Source: Holosporales bacterium
Lineage (GTDB): Bacteria > Pseudomonadota > Alphaproteobacteria > RUG11792
Length of the DNA: 5,071 nucleotides
Direction: 5' to 3'
NCBI GenBank assembly: GCA_031286725.1
Contig: JAITTR010000056.1
Coordinates: forward strand, 1 to 5,071
The position numbers were made by a program, and so were the translations under genes. The notes beneath the pieces were generated by a model. That model was not told the origin of the DNA. It saw nothing but the letters and a program-made list of their open reading frames with translations, and searched no databases. Within the stretch, counting starts at the first letter, position 1. Every line of letters begins with the position of its first letter. Shown piece by piece: positions 1 through 4,865 of the stretch.

Positions 1-160
1 CCACTGCGCGTTGTCCGCCCTGGCCGTCGCTTACCTGCGCCACCGCGGCGTTGCTATAGTCAATTCCTAACCCGCTCACGTCGTAAGGAGCAGACATTGC
101 CCCTCCGCTCAGGACTGCCACTATCAACGACACGGCCAATATTCTCTTTCTCATTTTCAT
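1..160 (-). CDS. Secreted protein with Sec signal peptide, partial (C-terminus beyond left edge)
   Basis: Only the first 53 codons are visible, and the frame is open to the window edge. The protein begins MKMRKRILAVSLIVAV and has the three parts of a Sec signal peptide: a basic start (K2, R4, K5, R6), a hydrophobic core at residues 7-18, and a small-residue cleavage region SGGAMSA at 18-24, with cleavage probably after A21 or A24. The mature part starts PYDVSGLGIDYSNAAVAQ and is rich in small and polar residues; I do not recognise a family. The ATG at 160 is chosen because GGAGG at 170-174 lies 9 bases upstream. A second in-frame ATG two codons later is less well placed. GC content is about 57% by hand count, against roughly 35% in neighbouring genes, which suggests a different origin or different constraints. 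The gene sits behind a promoter with a C10 tract in its spacer, so variable expression of an exported or surface protein is the likely theme. Function unknown. Confidence 0.8.
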   Translation of the reverse strand, partial: MKMRKRILAVSLIVAVLSGGAMSAPYDVSGLGIDYSNAAVAQVSDGQGGQRAV

Positions 161-224
161 TCTCTTCGTCCTCCATTAGACTTTTTGTGGAAAAATAAGA
201 AACTATTTTCTTATTCAGCCTTAT

Positions 225-253
225 CTTATAGCGCCCGGGGGGGGGGATGTCAA
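225..253 (-). promoter_or_regulatory. Sigma70-type promoter with a C10 tract in the -35/-10 spacer (candidate phase-variable promoter)
   Basis: On the minus strand a perfect -35 hexamer TTGACA (253-248) is followed by a 17-base spacer and the -10 hexamer TATAAG (230-225, five of six consensus bases). The spacer (247-231) is one T, ten consecutive C, then GGGCGC. Seventeen bases is the optimal spacing, so the sequenced state should be ON. Transcription would start near 217, leaving an untranslated leader of about 57 bases before the secreted-protein gene starting at 160. Homopolymer tracts in this exact position tune porA and opc transcription in Neisseria by slipped-strand mispairing; that parallel is established knowledge, and its application here is inference. 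Confidence 0.75.
237..246. repeat. Homopolymer G10 (C10 on the minus strand)
   Basis: Ten consecutive G on the + strand, preceded by CCC at 234-236. No other G or C run longer than five occurs in this AT-rich window. It lies entirely between the two hexamers of the promoter for the secreted-protein gene, so a change in its length would change promoter spacing but not a reading frame. Runs of this length are prone both to replication slippage and to sequencing error. Confidence 0.9.
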
Positions 254-335
254 GGTTTTTCTTGCTATATGAAGAAATGGCTTTTTCGCGCCGTAACTCA
301 AAGGCCACAGGAATCCATGATTAATGCAACTTAAA

Positions 336-911
336 TTATTGGCTTATTTTTACTTTTAACAGATATTTAGTTGAAGAGCTTTCGGTTATTTGGGCTGGCT
401 CCGTCTCGATAATATCTTCGGTACTCCCAAATATTTCTTTACATTTTGCAATTAACGATATTATTTGTTTGTTAGAGAGGAATGCGGTTCCGGAATCCGA
501 TAATTTTAATTTTAGCGTTCCGCCTTCGGAAATCGTCTCGTATTTTCCTCCTGTTTTGGGAATTTTGAACGTTTCGGATTCGATTAACCCTGCTCGATAA
601 AGATGAGTAAAGACTTTACCGGCATCCGATTCGTTAAATTTCCCGTTTCCGTCTCCGTCTTCTACTCCGGAAAATCTTGTTGAAGCTTTCTTATCGTCTC
701 CCGGCAACGCTCCGTATGAGCTGATATAACTGTTATATGCTATTTGAAAAATTTGTATATCATTTGCTACGGATTTTAATCTGGCCGAGTCTATTATGTC
801 TTTTCCTTTTAAGGTAGCCCCAGCAATAATTCCGATTATTAAAAGGACTATGGAAACTTCTATAAGAGAAAATCCAGGCAACTTTCTCTTATAAAGTTTT
901 TTAAATTCCAT
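336..911 (-). CDS. Prepilin-type (class III signal) pseudopilin-like protein
   Basis: A 191-residue protein with a textbook type IV prepilin/pseudopilin N-terminus. The basic leader ends KRKLPG (residues 8-13), followed by FSLIEVSIVLLIIG, so prepilin peptidase should cut between G13 and F14, leaving the conserved glutamate E18 at mature position 5. Residues 19-36 form the hydrophobic assembly helix. The body has YGALPGD (66-72) and a DGDGNG loop (85-90) followed by D96, resembling the calcium-binding loops of GspG-like pseudopilins. Such proteins are inserted in the inner membrane and assemble into type IV pili or type II secretion pseudopili; which one cannot be told from this gene alone, as no other pilus or secretion gene is in view. 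GGAGG at 918-922, six bases from the ATG, supports the start. It is the second gene of a unit, 12 bases after the upstream coiled-coil gene. No convincing terminator was found downstream. Confidence 0.88.
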   Translation of the reverse strand: MEFKKLYKRKLPGFSLIEVSIVLLIIGIIAGATLKGKDIIDSARLKSVANDIQIFQIAYNSYISSYGALPGDDKKASTRFSGVEDGDGNGKFNESDAGKVFTHLYRAGLIESETFKIPKTGGKYETISEGGTLKLKLSDSGTAFLSNKQIISLIAKCKEIFGSTEDIIETEPAQITESSSTKYLLKVKISQ

Positions 912-923
912 CGTATACCTCCG

Positions 924-1382
924 TTAATTAACGTCCGTTAAGGCTTCGGTAGTATCTTGAGTTTCTGAAGAATTTGCCAATTCTGAAGCCGTTGTTTCAT
1001 CGGTATTTTCCTCTAATTCGGAAACGTCTTCCGAGTTTTCTTTGGGAGGAGTTTCGCTGGATAAATCTTTAGAGTTTCCTGACTTGTTTTTTATTTTGTC
1101 ATTAATTTCATTCGTTTCTTTTGATAATTCCTTAATATTTAAGTTTTCTTTTTTAATTTTGTCTGATTTTTCTTGCTCCGAAGTATTAAAATTAGAATGA
1201 TCAGCAATCAAATCCTTTTCCATTTTTTCGACGTTAGCCTCGCTTTTGGCTATTTTTAATTTTAGTTTCGAGATTGATTCTCTGAGCTTAATTATATCGT
1301 CCAAATGCTCTTCGATTGTATCTCCCCACACGTTTCCGTAACTCGCTATCGCAAAAATCAATAAAAACTTATAAAAATTCAT
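924..1382 (-). CDS. Secreted or periplasmic coiled-coil protein, unknown function
   Basis: A 152-residue protein starting MNFYKFLLIFAIASYGNVWG, a short signal peptide or membrane anchor with a hydrophobic core at about residues 6-14. Next comes a highly charged region (about 21-97) rich in L, I, K and E, including KLRESISKLKLKI, which looks like a coiled coil. The C-terminal third is a low-complexity acidic tail rich in S, E, T and D, ending TEALTDVN, probably disordered. The frame is open back to an ATG at 1472, but the start at 1382 is preferred: it has GGGGAG upstream, it begins the signal peptide, and the promoter's -35 and -10 boxes lie inside the longer version. The gene ends 12 bases before the pseudopilin gene, and the pseudopilin's ribosome binding site falls in that gap, so the two are almost certainly co-transcribed. 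The partner may therefore be periplasmic and pilus-associated, which is inference. I recognise no family. Confidence 0.75.
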   Translation of the reverse strand: MNFYKFLLIFAIASYGNVWGDTIEEHLDDIIKLRESISKLKLKIAKSEANVEKMEKDLIADHSNFNTSEQEKSDKIKKENLNIKELSKETNEINDKIKNKSGNSKDLSSETPPKENSEDVSELEENTDETTASELANSSETQDTTEALTDVN

Positions 1383-1391
1383 ATTCCGATT

Positions 1392-1397
1392 CTCCCC
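1392..1397 (-). promoter_or_regulatory. Ribosome binding site that fixes the start of the coiled-coil gene
   Basis: GGGGAG on the minus strand lies nine bases before the ATG at 1382. The in-frame ATGs further upstream (1403 and 1472) have no comparable Shine-Dalgarno sequence at a usable distance, and 1472 lies upstream of the predicted transcription start. This selects the 152-residue form with an N-terminal signal sequence. Confidence 0.65.
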
Positions 1398-1416
1398 AAA
1401 CATATCCCTACTTATT

Positions 1417-1444
1417 ATTATACATAGAATTTTGAAAACGTCAA
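1417..1444 (-). promoter_or_regulatory. Sigma70-type promoter of the coiled-coil/pseudopilin unit
   Basis: On the minus strand TTGACG (1444-1439) is separated by 16 bases from a perfect TATAAT (1422-1417). The predicted transcription start is near 1410, giving a leader of about 28 bases with the GGGGAG site and the ATG at 1382. It is the only strong promoter visible upstream of the two-gene unit. Confidence 0.7.
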
Positions 1445-1470
1445 GATTTTCAACTTCAGCGTTGAAAATC
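1445..1470. promoter_or_regulatory. Perfect 10-bp inverted repeat abutting the -35 box (candidate operator)
   Basis: GATTTTCAAC (1445-1454) and its exact complement GTTGAAAATC (1461-1470) are separated by six bases. The repeat ends directly next to the -35 hexamer at 1439-1444, the position expected for an activator or repressor site controlling the coiled-coil/pseudopilin unit. It could instead form an RNA hairpin in readthrough transcripts, but neither side has a T run typical of a terminator. The binding protein is unknown. Confidence 0.5.
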
Positions 1471-1739
1471 AATTTCTCATCCCAATCTTCGGAAAACTAA
1501 CTTTATCAGAAATTAATTATTGTTTTGAGTCGTTAAGCAATCATTATGCCATTTCGTCTTGACAAGACGTCCACTTTTTCGCTTTTAAAAAATTAATTCG
1601 AATTATGAGATTAAAGAATCAAGGATTGCTAGAACCAAATCTACCCTGGTTTCTAAGTTATATTTAGCATTGTTATTTGTAAATAAGTAATTTTTGGCGT
1701 TTGCCAAATTTAGTTAATGTATATTGATTTTAAATGTTT
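1471..1739. other. Gene-free AT-rich stretch with two small dyads
   Basis: No credible coding region or RNA gene was found between the pseudopilin-unit promoter and the end of the pseudogene. Two symmetrical sites stand out. CGTCTTG at 1555-1561 and CAAGACG at 1563-1569 form a 7-bp dyad around a single A. TTTGGC at 1693-1698 and GCCAAA at 1703-1708 form a 6-bp stem with a GTTT loop, 32 bases beyond the last possible stop of the pseudogene. The second might be a weak terminator, but no clean T run follows on either strand. Confidence 0.4.
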
Positions 1740-2694
1740 TTATAGCTCATGATAAAAACAAGTACAATGTGTTTCTGAGTTTAAAAAGAACTCGTATGCA
1801 AGAAGGAGGCTATCGCCTCCAAATGGAGAGGATTTATTAGCTTGTTTTCTCCAATGCATAACTTGCGAAAATATTCTATCTTTGCCGCCTTTTGCTTCCT
1901 GGCTTCTTTTATTGTCAGCTTGAGCGATTACCGGCAGAATAACTGCCGCGTTTCTACTAAATAAGCTATCTTTAATCTTTATTATGGTCTTGGATAAAAA
2001 TTTATTAGTTGCCTTAATATAACGTGCATCGGCATTCGCGCTTTTTTAAAGTGCCTCGATATTCTTCTATAGCCCTTTCTATATGATATGCCCTCTCAAA
2101 AGTCAGATCTCCTATTTTTAGTTCCCTAAAAGACTTAAGCAAATTTCGCCTACTGGTCGCCAATTTTGAGCAATCGTCGTCTTCAGTATATGGCTTTTCC
2201 GATCTAGCAAGGAAGAGTGCAATGTCTTACCGTTGTCTTACCCAAATTGTAACTTTTGCTCTATTTCTATAACTTGATTTAATGGTCTTTTGAATTGAAG
2301 TCCTGCTAGTGGGCTGTCTTATGCCGGTATATAAACTGTGAGCTATCGCGAACGCGAATAAGTTTCTACCCGAGCTTTTAAAGTCATGCCTCTCTTCTAT
2401 CGTCCTATCAATTCCATTTCTCAAAAACTTAGCGGAATCGTATGCTAGATTAGCTGCGCTTTCTCCATTTTCGTTCCAAGGGATATTTTTGCGCTCTATC
2501 CCATGCTTCTCGAGTCTTATATCGCTTAAGTTTGCCCTATAATGCTCGCGCCTTGTAACTGGGGCTTCTAGCAATTGCGCTCCATAAGTATTAAAGCTCA
2601 CTAATACTGCCGTTAAATTTCCTAAAACTATCGCTGTTGTTTTTTTGTTTACATTTGCCTCCCTGCCAAAACTTATATTTATCGAAGATTTCAT
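1740..2694 (-). pseudogene. Degraded gene for an exported protein of unknown family (about 303 residues before decay)
   Basis: A 155-codon open frame (2694-2227) ends at TAA, but the same frame stays open for about 60 more codons (DIALFLARSEKPYTEDDD...) to an A6 run at 2042-2047. There the coding pattern moves to another frame, which runs on (ANADARYIKATNKFL...) to a TAA at 1740-1742. Removing one A would join the two parts as ...GTLKSANAD.... The N-terminus is also suspect: residues 16-38 look like a signal peptide (NKKTTAIVLGNLTAVLV, ending NTYGA), and a strong AGGGAGG (2658-2664) lies five bases before codon 15, which is GTA; one change from GTG would explain this. The ATG at 2694 has no clear ribosome binding site and lies only about 9 bases after the predicted transcription start. 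Apparent lesions are therefore start loss, a nonsense codon and a +1 frameshift. A 155-residue truncated product cannot be excluded. I recognise no family; the basic, charged mature part suggests nothing specific. Confidence 0.7.
1805..1820 (-). other. Small GC-rich hairpin near the end of the pseudogene
   Basis: GGAGGC (1805-1810) and GCCTCC (1815-1820) form a 6-bp stem with a 4-base loop. On the minus strand it is followed by TTCTTG, a poor T tract, so it is at best a weak terminator for the decaying gene. It falls inside the last open segment of that pseudogene, which either means the open tail is not coding or that the hairpin is incidental. Confidence 0.3.
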
Positions 2695-2709
2695 TTTTCG
2701 ACTCTACGT

Positions 2710-2739
2710 TCTATATATAGAATATCGGTCAATCGTTAA
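2710..2739 (-). promoter_or_regulatory. Possible promoter of the pseudogene
   Basis: On the minus strand TTAACG (2739-2734) lies 18 bases from TATAGA (2715-2710). Transcription would start near 2703, leaving a leader of about 50 bases to the probable original start at 2652 but only about 9 to the ATG at 2694. The -35 overlaps the CtrA-like site. The -10 region overlaps a 14-bp palindrome TTCTATATATAGAA (2709-2722). Both hexamers match consensus only partly. Confidence 0.35.
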
Positions 2740-2750
2740 GAATTGGTTAA
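2736..2750. promoter_or_regulatory. CtrA-like box (TTAA-N7-TTAA) in the divergent intergenic region
   Basis: TTAA (2736-2739), seven bases, then TTAA (2747-2750) followed by C reproduces the alphaproteobacterial CtrA consensus TTAA-N7-TTAAC. With flanks it is a 6-7-6 inverted repeat CGTTAA/TTAACG (2734-2752), so both strands match. It overlaps the possible -35 of the pseudogene and lies about 90 bases before lolD. A weak plus-strand promoter, TTGGTT (2743-2748) with TCTAAA (2766-2771) 17 bases on, also overlaps it. In so AT-rich a sequence a chance match somewhere in 5 kb is quite possible; its intergenic position is the main support. Confidence 0.4.
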
Positions 2751-2837
2751 CGCTAGGGGAATTTTTCTAAAGAATTTCAGCGTGAATTAACGTAATATTG
2801 AATTAAATAAATACGTCAAAGCTGGCGGCACGAAAGT

Positions 2838-3524
2838 ATGAATAAAATATTAGAGTTAAAAAACGTAACAATGAAATTTAGCTCCGGAGATTCTTGTATA
2901 AGCGTATTAGACGGAATAAATTTTTCAATCGAAAAAGGCGAAAGCATCGCGCTCGTGGGGCAAAGCGGAGCCGGAAAATCTACATTTTTGCAAATATCGG
3001 CTCTGCTTGAACAACCTAATTCCGGAGAAATACTGATAAACGGAATTCTAACAAACAATTTGACAGATAACGAAAAAACGAAATTAAGAAGAGAAAATAT
3101 AGGATTTGTTTATCAATTTCATAATTTATTGCCTGAATTCTCCGTACTTGAAAACGTGATTATCCCGCAATTAATAACAAATAGAAATAAAAAGGATGCT
3201 GTTGAAAAAGCGAAGAAAGCGTTAAAAGAGGTCAGTCTTTTTGATAGAATTTATTATAGCCCTAAAAAACTATCCGGAGGAGAACAACAAAGAGTAGCTA
3301 TCGCAAGGGCTCTAGTAAACAATCCAAAATTGATAATAGCTGACGAGCCTACTGGAAATTTAGACCCAAAAACCGCGGGCAACGTTTTTGAAATATTTTT
3401 AAATCTTATAAAAAATGAAAAAACGTCCGTTATCATGGCTACTCATAATTTGGCTTTAGCTAGGCAGTTTGATCGTATATTACGAATTGAAAATGGTAAC
3501 TTGTTAGAAGTTTCTAAGGAATAA
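2838..3524 (+). CDS. lolD: Lipoprotein-releasing system ATP-binding protein LolD
   Basis: A 228-residue ABC ATPase of the usual LolD length. In order it has Walker A GQSGAGKST (41-49), Q-loop Q93, signature LSGGEQQR (145-152), Walker B LIIADE (165-170) with catalytic E170, D-loop NLD (174-176) and switch histidine H203, so all catalytic elements are intact. The segment VYQFHNLLPEFSVLENV (91-107), just after the Q-loop, is the LolD hallmark and separates it from related FtsE and MacB ATPases. LolD sits on the inner-membrane face of LolC/LolE and powers release of outer-membrane lipoproteins to the LolA carrier. No lolC or lolE is adjacent; the gene appears monocistronic, followed after 40 bases by a strong terminator. 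The ATG at 2838 has only a weak GGCGG nine bases upstream, but no better start exists and the N-terminus MNKILELKNV aligns with the family. Codon use is AT-rich like the LysR gene downstream. Confidence 0.93.
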   Translation: MNKILELKNVTMKFSSGDSCISVLDGINFSIEKGESIALVGQSGAGKSTFLQISALLEQPNSGEILINGILTNNLTDNEKTKLRRENIGFVYQFHNLLPEFSVLENVIIPQLITNRNKKDAVEKAKKALKEVSLFDRIYYSPKKLSGGEQQRVAIARALVNNPKLIIADEPTGNLDPKTAGNVFEIFLNLIKNEKTSVIMATHNLALARQFDRILRIENGNLLEVSKE

Positions 3525-3564
3525 AACGCTATATCAAATTTAAGTAATATTTTGAATTTGAATT

Positions 3565-3623
3565 GGGAGGCGACTCGCCAGCTTCGCTGGCCACCCGCCC
3601 GCCCCGAGTCGCCTCCCTTTTTT
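3565..3623 (+). terminator. Strong, branched rho-independent terminator of lolD
   Basis: A perfect 13-bp stem (3565-3577 with 3605-3617, GGGAGGCGACTCG and its complement) is followed by six T (3618-3623). Its apical part is not a simple loop: it contains a second hairpin, CCAGC/GCTGG (3578-3582 with 3586-3590; three-base loop, or CTTCG if the innermost pair is open), and then a C-rich single-stranded piece (3591-3604). The GC content is extreme for this region, and both the size and the branching exceed an ordinary terminator, so it may be an inserted palindromic element now serving as one. Confidence 0.85.
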
Positions 3624-3725
3624 ATTAAACTGAACTATATTGTTTCCATGAGCCAGAATTATATAAAGTTCTAGCGTTGTTCAAGAAGGAAATATATATT
3701 TCACACTTTAAGGGGTTGCGCTCCC

Positions 3726-3773
3726 GATTTGTCAAGGTGGAGAGCGAGAGAAACGAGCGGACCTTGACAAATC
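3726..3773. repeat. Perfect 13-bp inverted repeat, first of a tandem hairpin pair
   Basis: GATTTGTCAAGGT (3726-3738) and its exact complement (3761-3773) flank a 22-base purine-rich loop (3739-3760, rich in GAG and CGAG). There is no T run on either side, so it is not a conventional terminator. It lies four bases before a second perfect hairpin. The right arm contains TTGACA, a consensus -35 hexamer, at 3764-3769. Confidence 0.8.
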
Positions 3774-3795
3774 TTCCGGGCGGATATGGTATAAT
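3764..3795 (+). promoter_or_regulatory. Promoter-like TTGACA and TATAAT with a 20-base spacer
   Basis: Both hexamers are perfect sigma70 consensus, but the spacer (3770-3789) is three bases longer than optimal, which should make it weak or inactive. Each hexamer lies in an arm of one of the two neighbouring hairpins. No gene starts close downstream; the next is the LysR gene at 3956. It shares CCTTGACA and CCGGGCG, in the same order, with the C-tract promoter at 225-255. Confidence 0.4.
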
Positions 3796-3816
3796 TAAAA
3801 AATACCATATCCGCCC
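3778..3816. repeat. Perfect 15-bp inverted repeat, second of a tandem hairpin pair
   Basis: The arms at 3778-3792 and 3802-3816 (GGGCGGATATGGTAT and its exact complement) enclose a 9-base AT loop. The GC-rich base of the stem stands out from the AT-rich surroundings. The loop side contains TATAAT (3790-3795), a consensus -10 hexamer, so symmetry and promoter-like elements overlap. Palindromic intergenic elements of this size are known in Rickettsia, but I cannot assign this one to a family. Confidence 0.8.
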
Positions 3817-3896
3817 CCGTAAAATTAAAGCAAGCCATCTCCTCTTTAACGGCTACAAATTTCATTTTTCGGTTGAATTGTTTTCCGATTTTCGCA

Positions 3897-3925
3897 TTGA
3901 TGTAAAGACTAAAAATTACTAGACT
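3897..3925 (+). promoter_or_regulatory. Possible promoter of the LysR gene
   Basis: TTGATG (3897-3902) and TAGACT (3920-3925) are 17 bases apart, each matching four of six consensus bases. The predicted start near 3932 gives a leader of about 24 bases to the ATG at 3956. Weak matches in AT-rich DNA arise easily, so this rests mostly on spacing and position. Confidence 0.3.
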
Positions 3926-3955
3926 TCTTGCGAATATGCATAAGTATCAGATCAT

Positions 3956-4861
3956 ATGAAGACGGATGAATTAGATATTTTTGCGCAAGTCTGCGAAAAT
4001 GGGGTTCAGAATATTAGTAAAAAGTTAAATCTTAATGATGAAGCTGTATTACGAGCCATAAGAAATCTTGAATCGGACATTGGAACTAATTTATTTGTTC
4101 AAGAAGATTTTCCTTCAACAGAAAATTTAACGGCATTCGGCAAGGCATTTTTGCCTCTGGCGATTAAGATAATTGATGAAATTACCTCCGGAATATTAGA
4201 TATTTACGAAAAAACAACTGTCTTAGATAGACTGATATTTATGTCTTCGCTGGAATGCGCTAACGCTATTCTTTTACCAAGTATCCAAAAGATTATAGAC
4301 CTTATAGACGCCGAAAAATTAAAAATAGATATTATTACTTCTCCCCAAGTATTATATAGCGAAATGGCAAAAGCTCATATTTTACTGCGCAAAAGAGAGG
4401 GAAGCGGCTCTCCTTTTCAGGATAAAAAATGGTCTGTTCGCATAGGGCAGGGATTATTTGCAAGCGAAGGCTATTTAGTCAACATAAAAAACATTCCTCA
4501 AAAAGAAAAAGATTTACAAATGCACTCAATTATTGCTTATGAAGAGTCTTCTGATTTTGAGATGAACTGGCATCTGTTGAGAGAGTACAATTTTAATCCT
4601 GCTATGTTAGTGAACAATCAAACGACATTAATAGCGGCTATTGAAGCTGGTTTGGGGATAGGGCCTGTTTGGCAAGGCTATGAGAAGCTAAGTCGGCAAA
4701 AATTATATAGAATACTGCCAGAGATAACCGGGCCGGATATAATATTGGATTTTTCAGTGAGGAAAATGATCCCTAACAGTTTTACTATATTGGCGGAGCG
4801 AATAGCTATGGAACTAAAATCTTTTCTAGTCGATATAGGATTAGAAATTTTGGAAGTATAG
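3956..4861 (+). CDS. LysR-type transcriptional regulator, divergent
   Basis: A 301-residue protein, the usual LysR length. Residues 5-65 form the winged helix-turn-helix: LDIFAQVCENG (6-16), ISKKLNLNDEAVLRAIRNLE (20-39), then DIGTNLF (41-47) and the wing ending LTAFGKAFL (58-66), matching the family pattern of A-V-x-R-x-I-x-x-L-E, x-x-G-x-x-L-F and L-T-x-x-G. Residues from about 66 are a linker helix, and 90-300 fit the effector-binding domain, with the typical AGLGIGPVW segment at 231-239. Such proteins bind promoter DNA as tetramers and respond to a small molecule; the effector here cannot be guessed. The ATG at 3956 has no clear Shine-Dalgarno sequence, and a nearby ATG at 3936 is out of frame and stops after seven codons. 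A second LysR-like gene begins four bases after the stop, so the two are likely translated from one message. There is no divergently transcribed target gene of the classical LysR arrangement. Confidence 0.82.
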   Translation: MKTDELDIFAQVCENGVQNISKKLNLNDEAVLRAIRNLESDIGTNLFVQEDFPSTENLTAFGKAFLPLAIKIIDEITSGILDIYEKTTVLDRLIFMSSLECANAILLPSIQKIIDLIDAEKLKIDIITSPQVLYSEMAKAHILLRKREGSGSPFQDKKWSVRIGQGLFASEGYLVNIKNIPQKEKDLQMHSIIAYEESSDFEMNWHLLREYNFNPAMLVNNQTTLIAAIEAGLGIGPVWQGYEKLSRQKLYRILPEITGPDIILDFSVRKMIPNSFTILAERIAMELKSFLVDIGLEILEV

Positions 4862-4865
4862 TCTT

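Larger units (their letters stand above)
3525..3955. other. Gene-free stretch between lolD and the LysR gene
   Basis: These 431 bases hold the lolD terminator, two adjacent perfect hairpins and two promoter-like sequences, but no credible gene. An open frame with a TTG start at 3677 runs through both hairpins to 3922, but it has no ribosome binding site and no recognisable protein signature, so I do not call it. Confidence 0.6.

Noticed and set aside
237..246. G10 dismissed as assembly noise
   Set aside because: A length error is possible, but a tract that gives exactly 17 bases between two strong hexamers is unlikely to be meaningless, so it is kept as a finding with that caveat.
60..308. 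Minus-strand open frame of 82 codons starting at 308
   Set aside because: It runs through the C10 tract, the promoter hexamers and the leader of the secreted-protein gene, and has no ribosome binding site. The overlapping frame from 160 has a ribosome binding site and a clear signal peptide.
321..334. TTAA pair considered as a CtrA box
   Set aside because: The spacing is six bases rather than seven; the same is true of TTAA at 928-931 and 938-941.
924..1472. Longer form of the coiled-coil protein starting at 1472
   Set aside because: Its first 30 codons cover the -35/-10 promoter and part of the dyad, and there is no ribosome binding site. The form from 1382 begins with a signal peptide behind GGGGAG.
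1620..1680. Possible tRNA-like or hairpin sequence around AACCAAATCTACCCTGGTT
   Set aside because: Only one imperfect stem is present; there is no cloverleaf, T-loop or acceptor pairing.
2816..3436. Minus-strand open frames opposite lolD
   Set aside because: They are antisense to a gene with every ABC ATPase motif intact and encode nothing recognisable.
3677..3922. Plus-strand open frame of 81 codons with a TTG start
   Set aside because: It spans two perfect hairpins whose symmetry explains its sequence, has no ribosome binding site and shows no recognisable protein feature.
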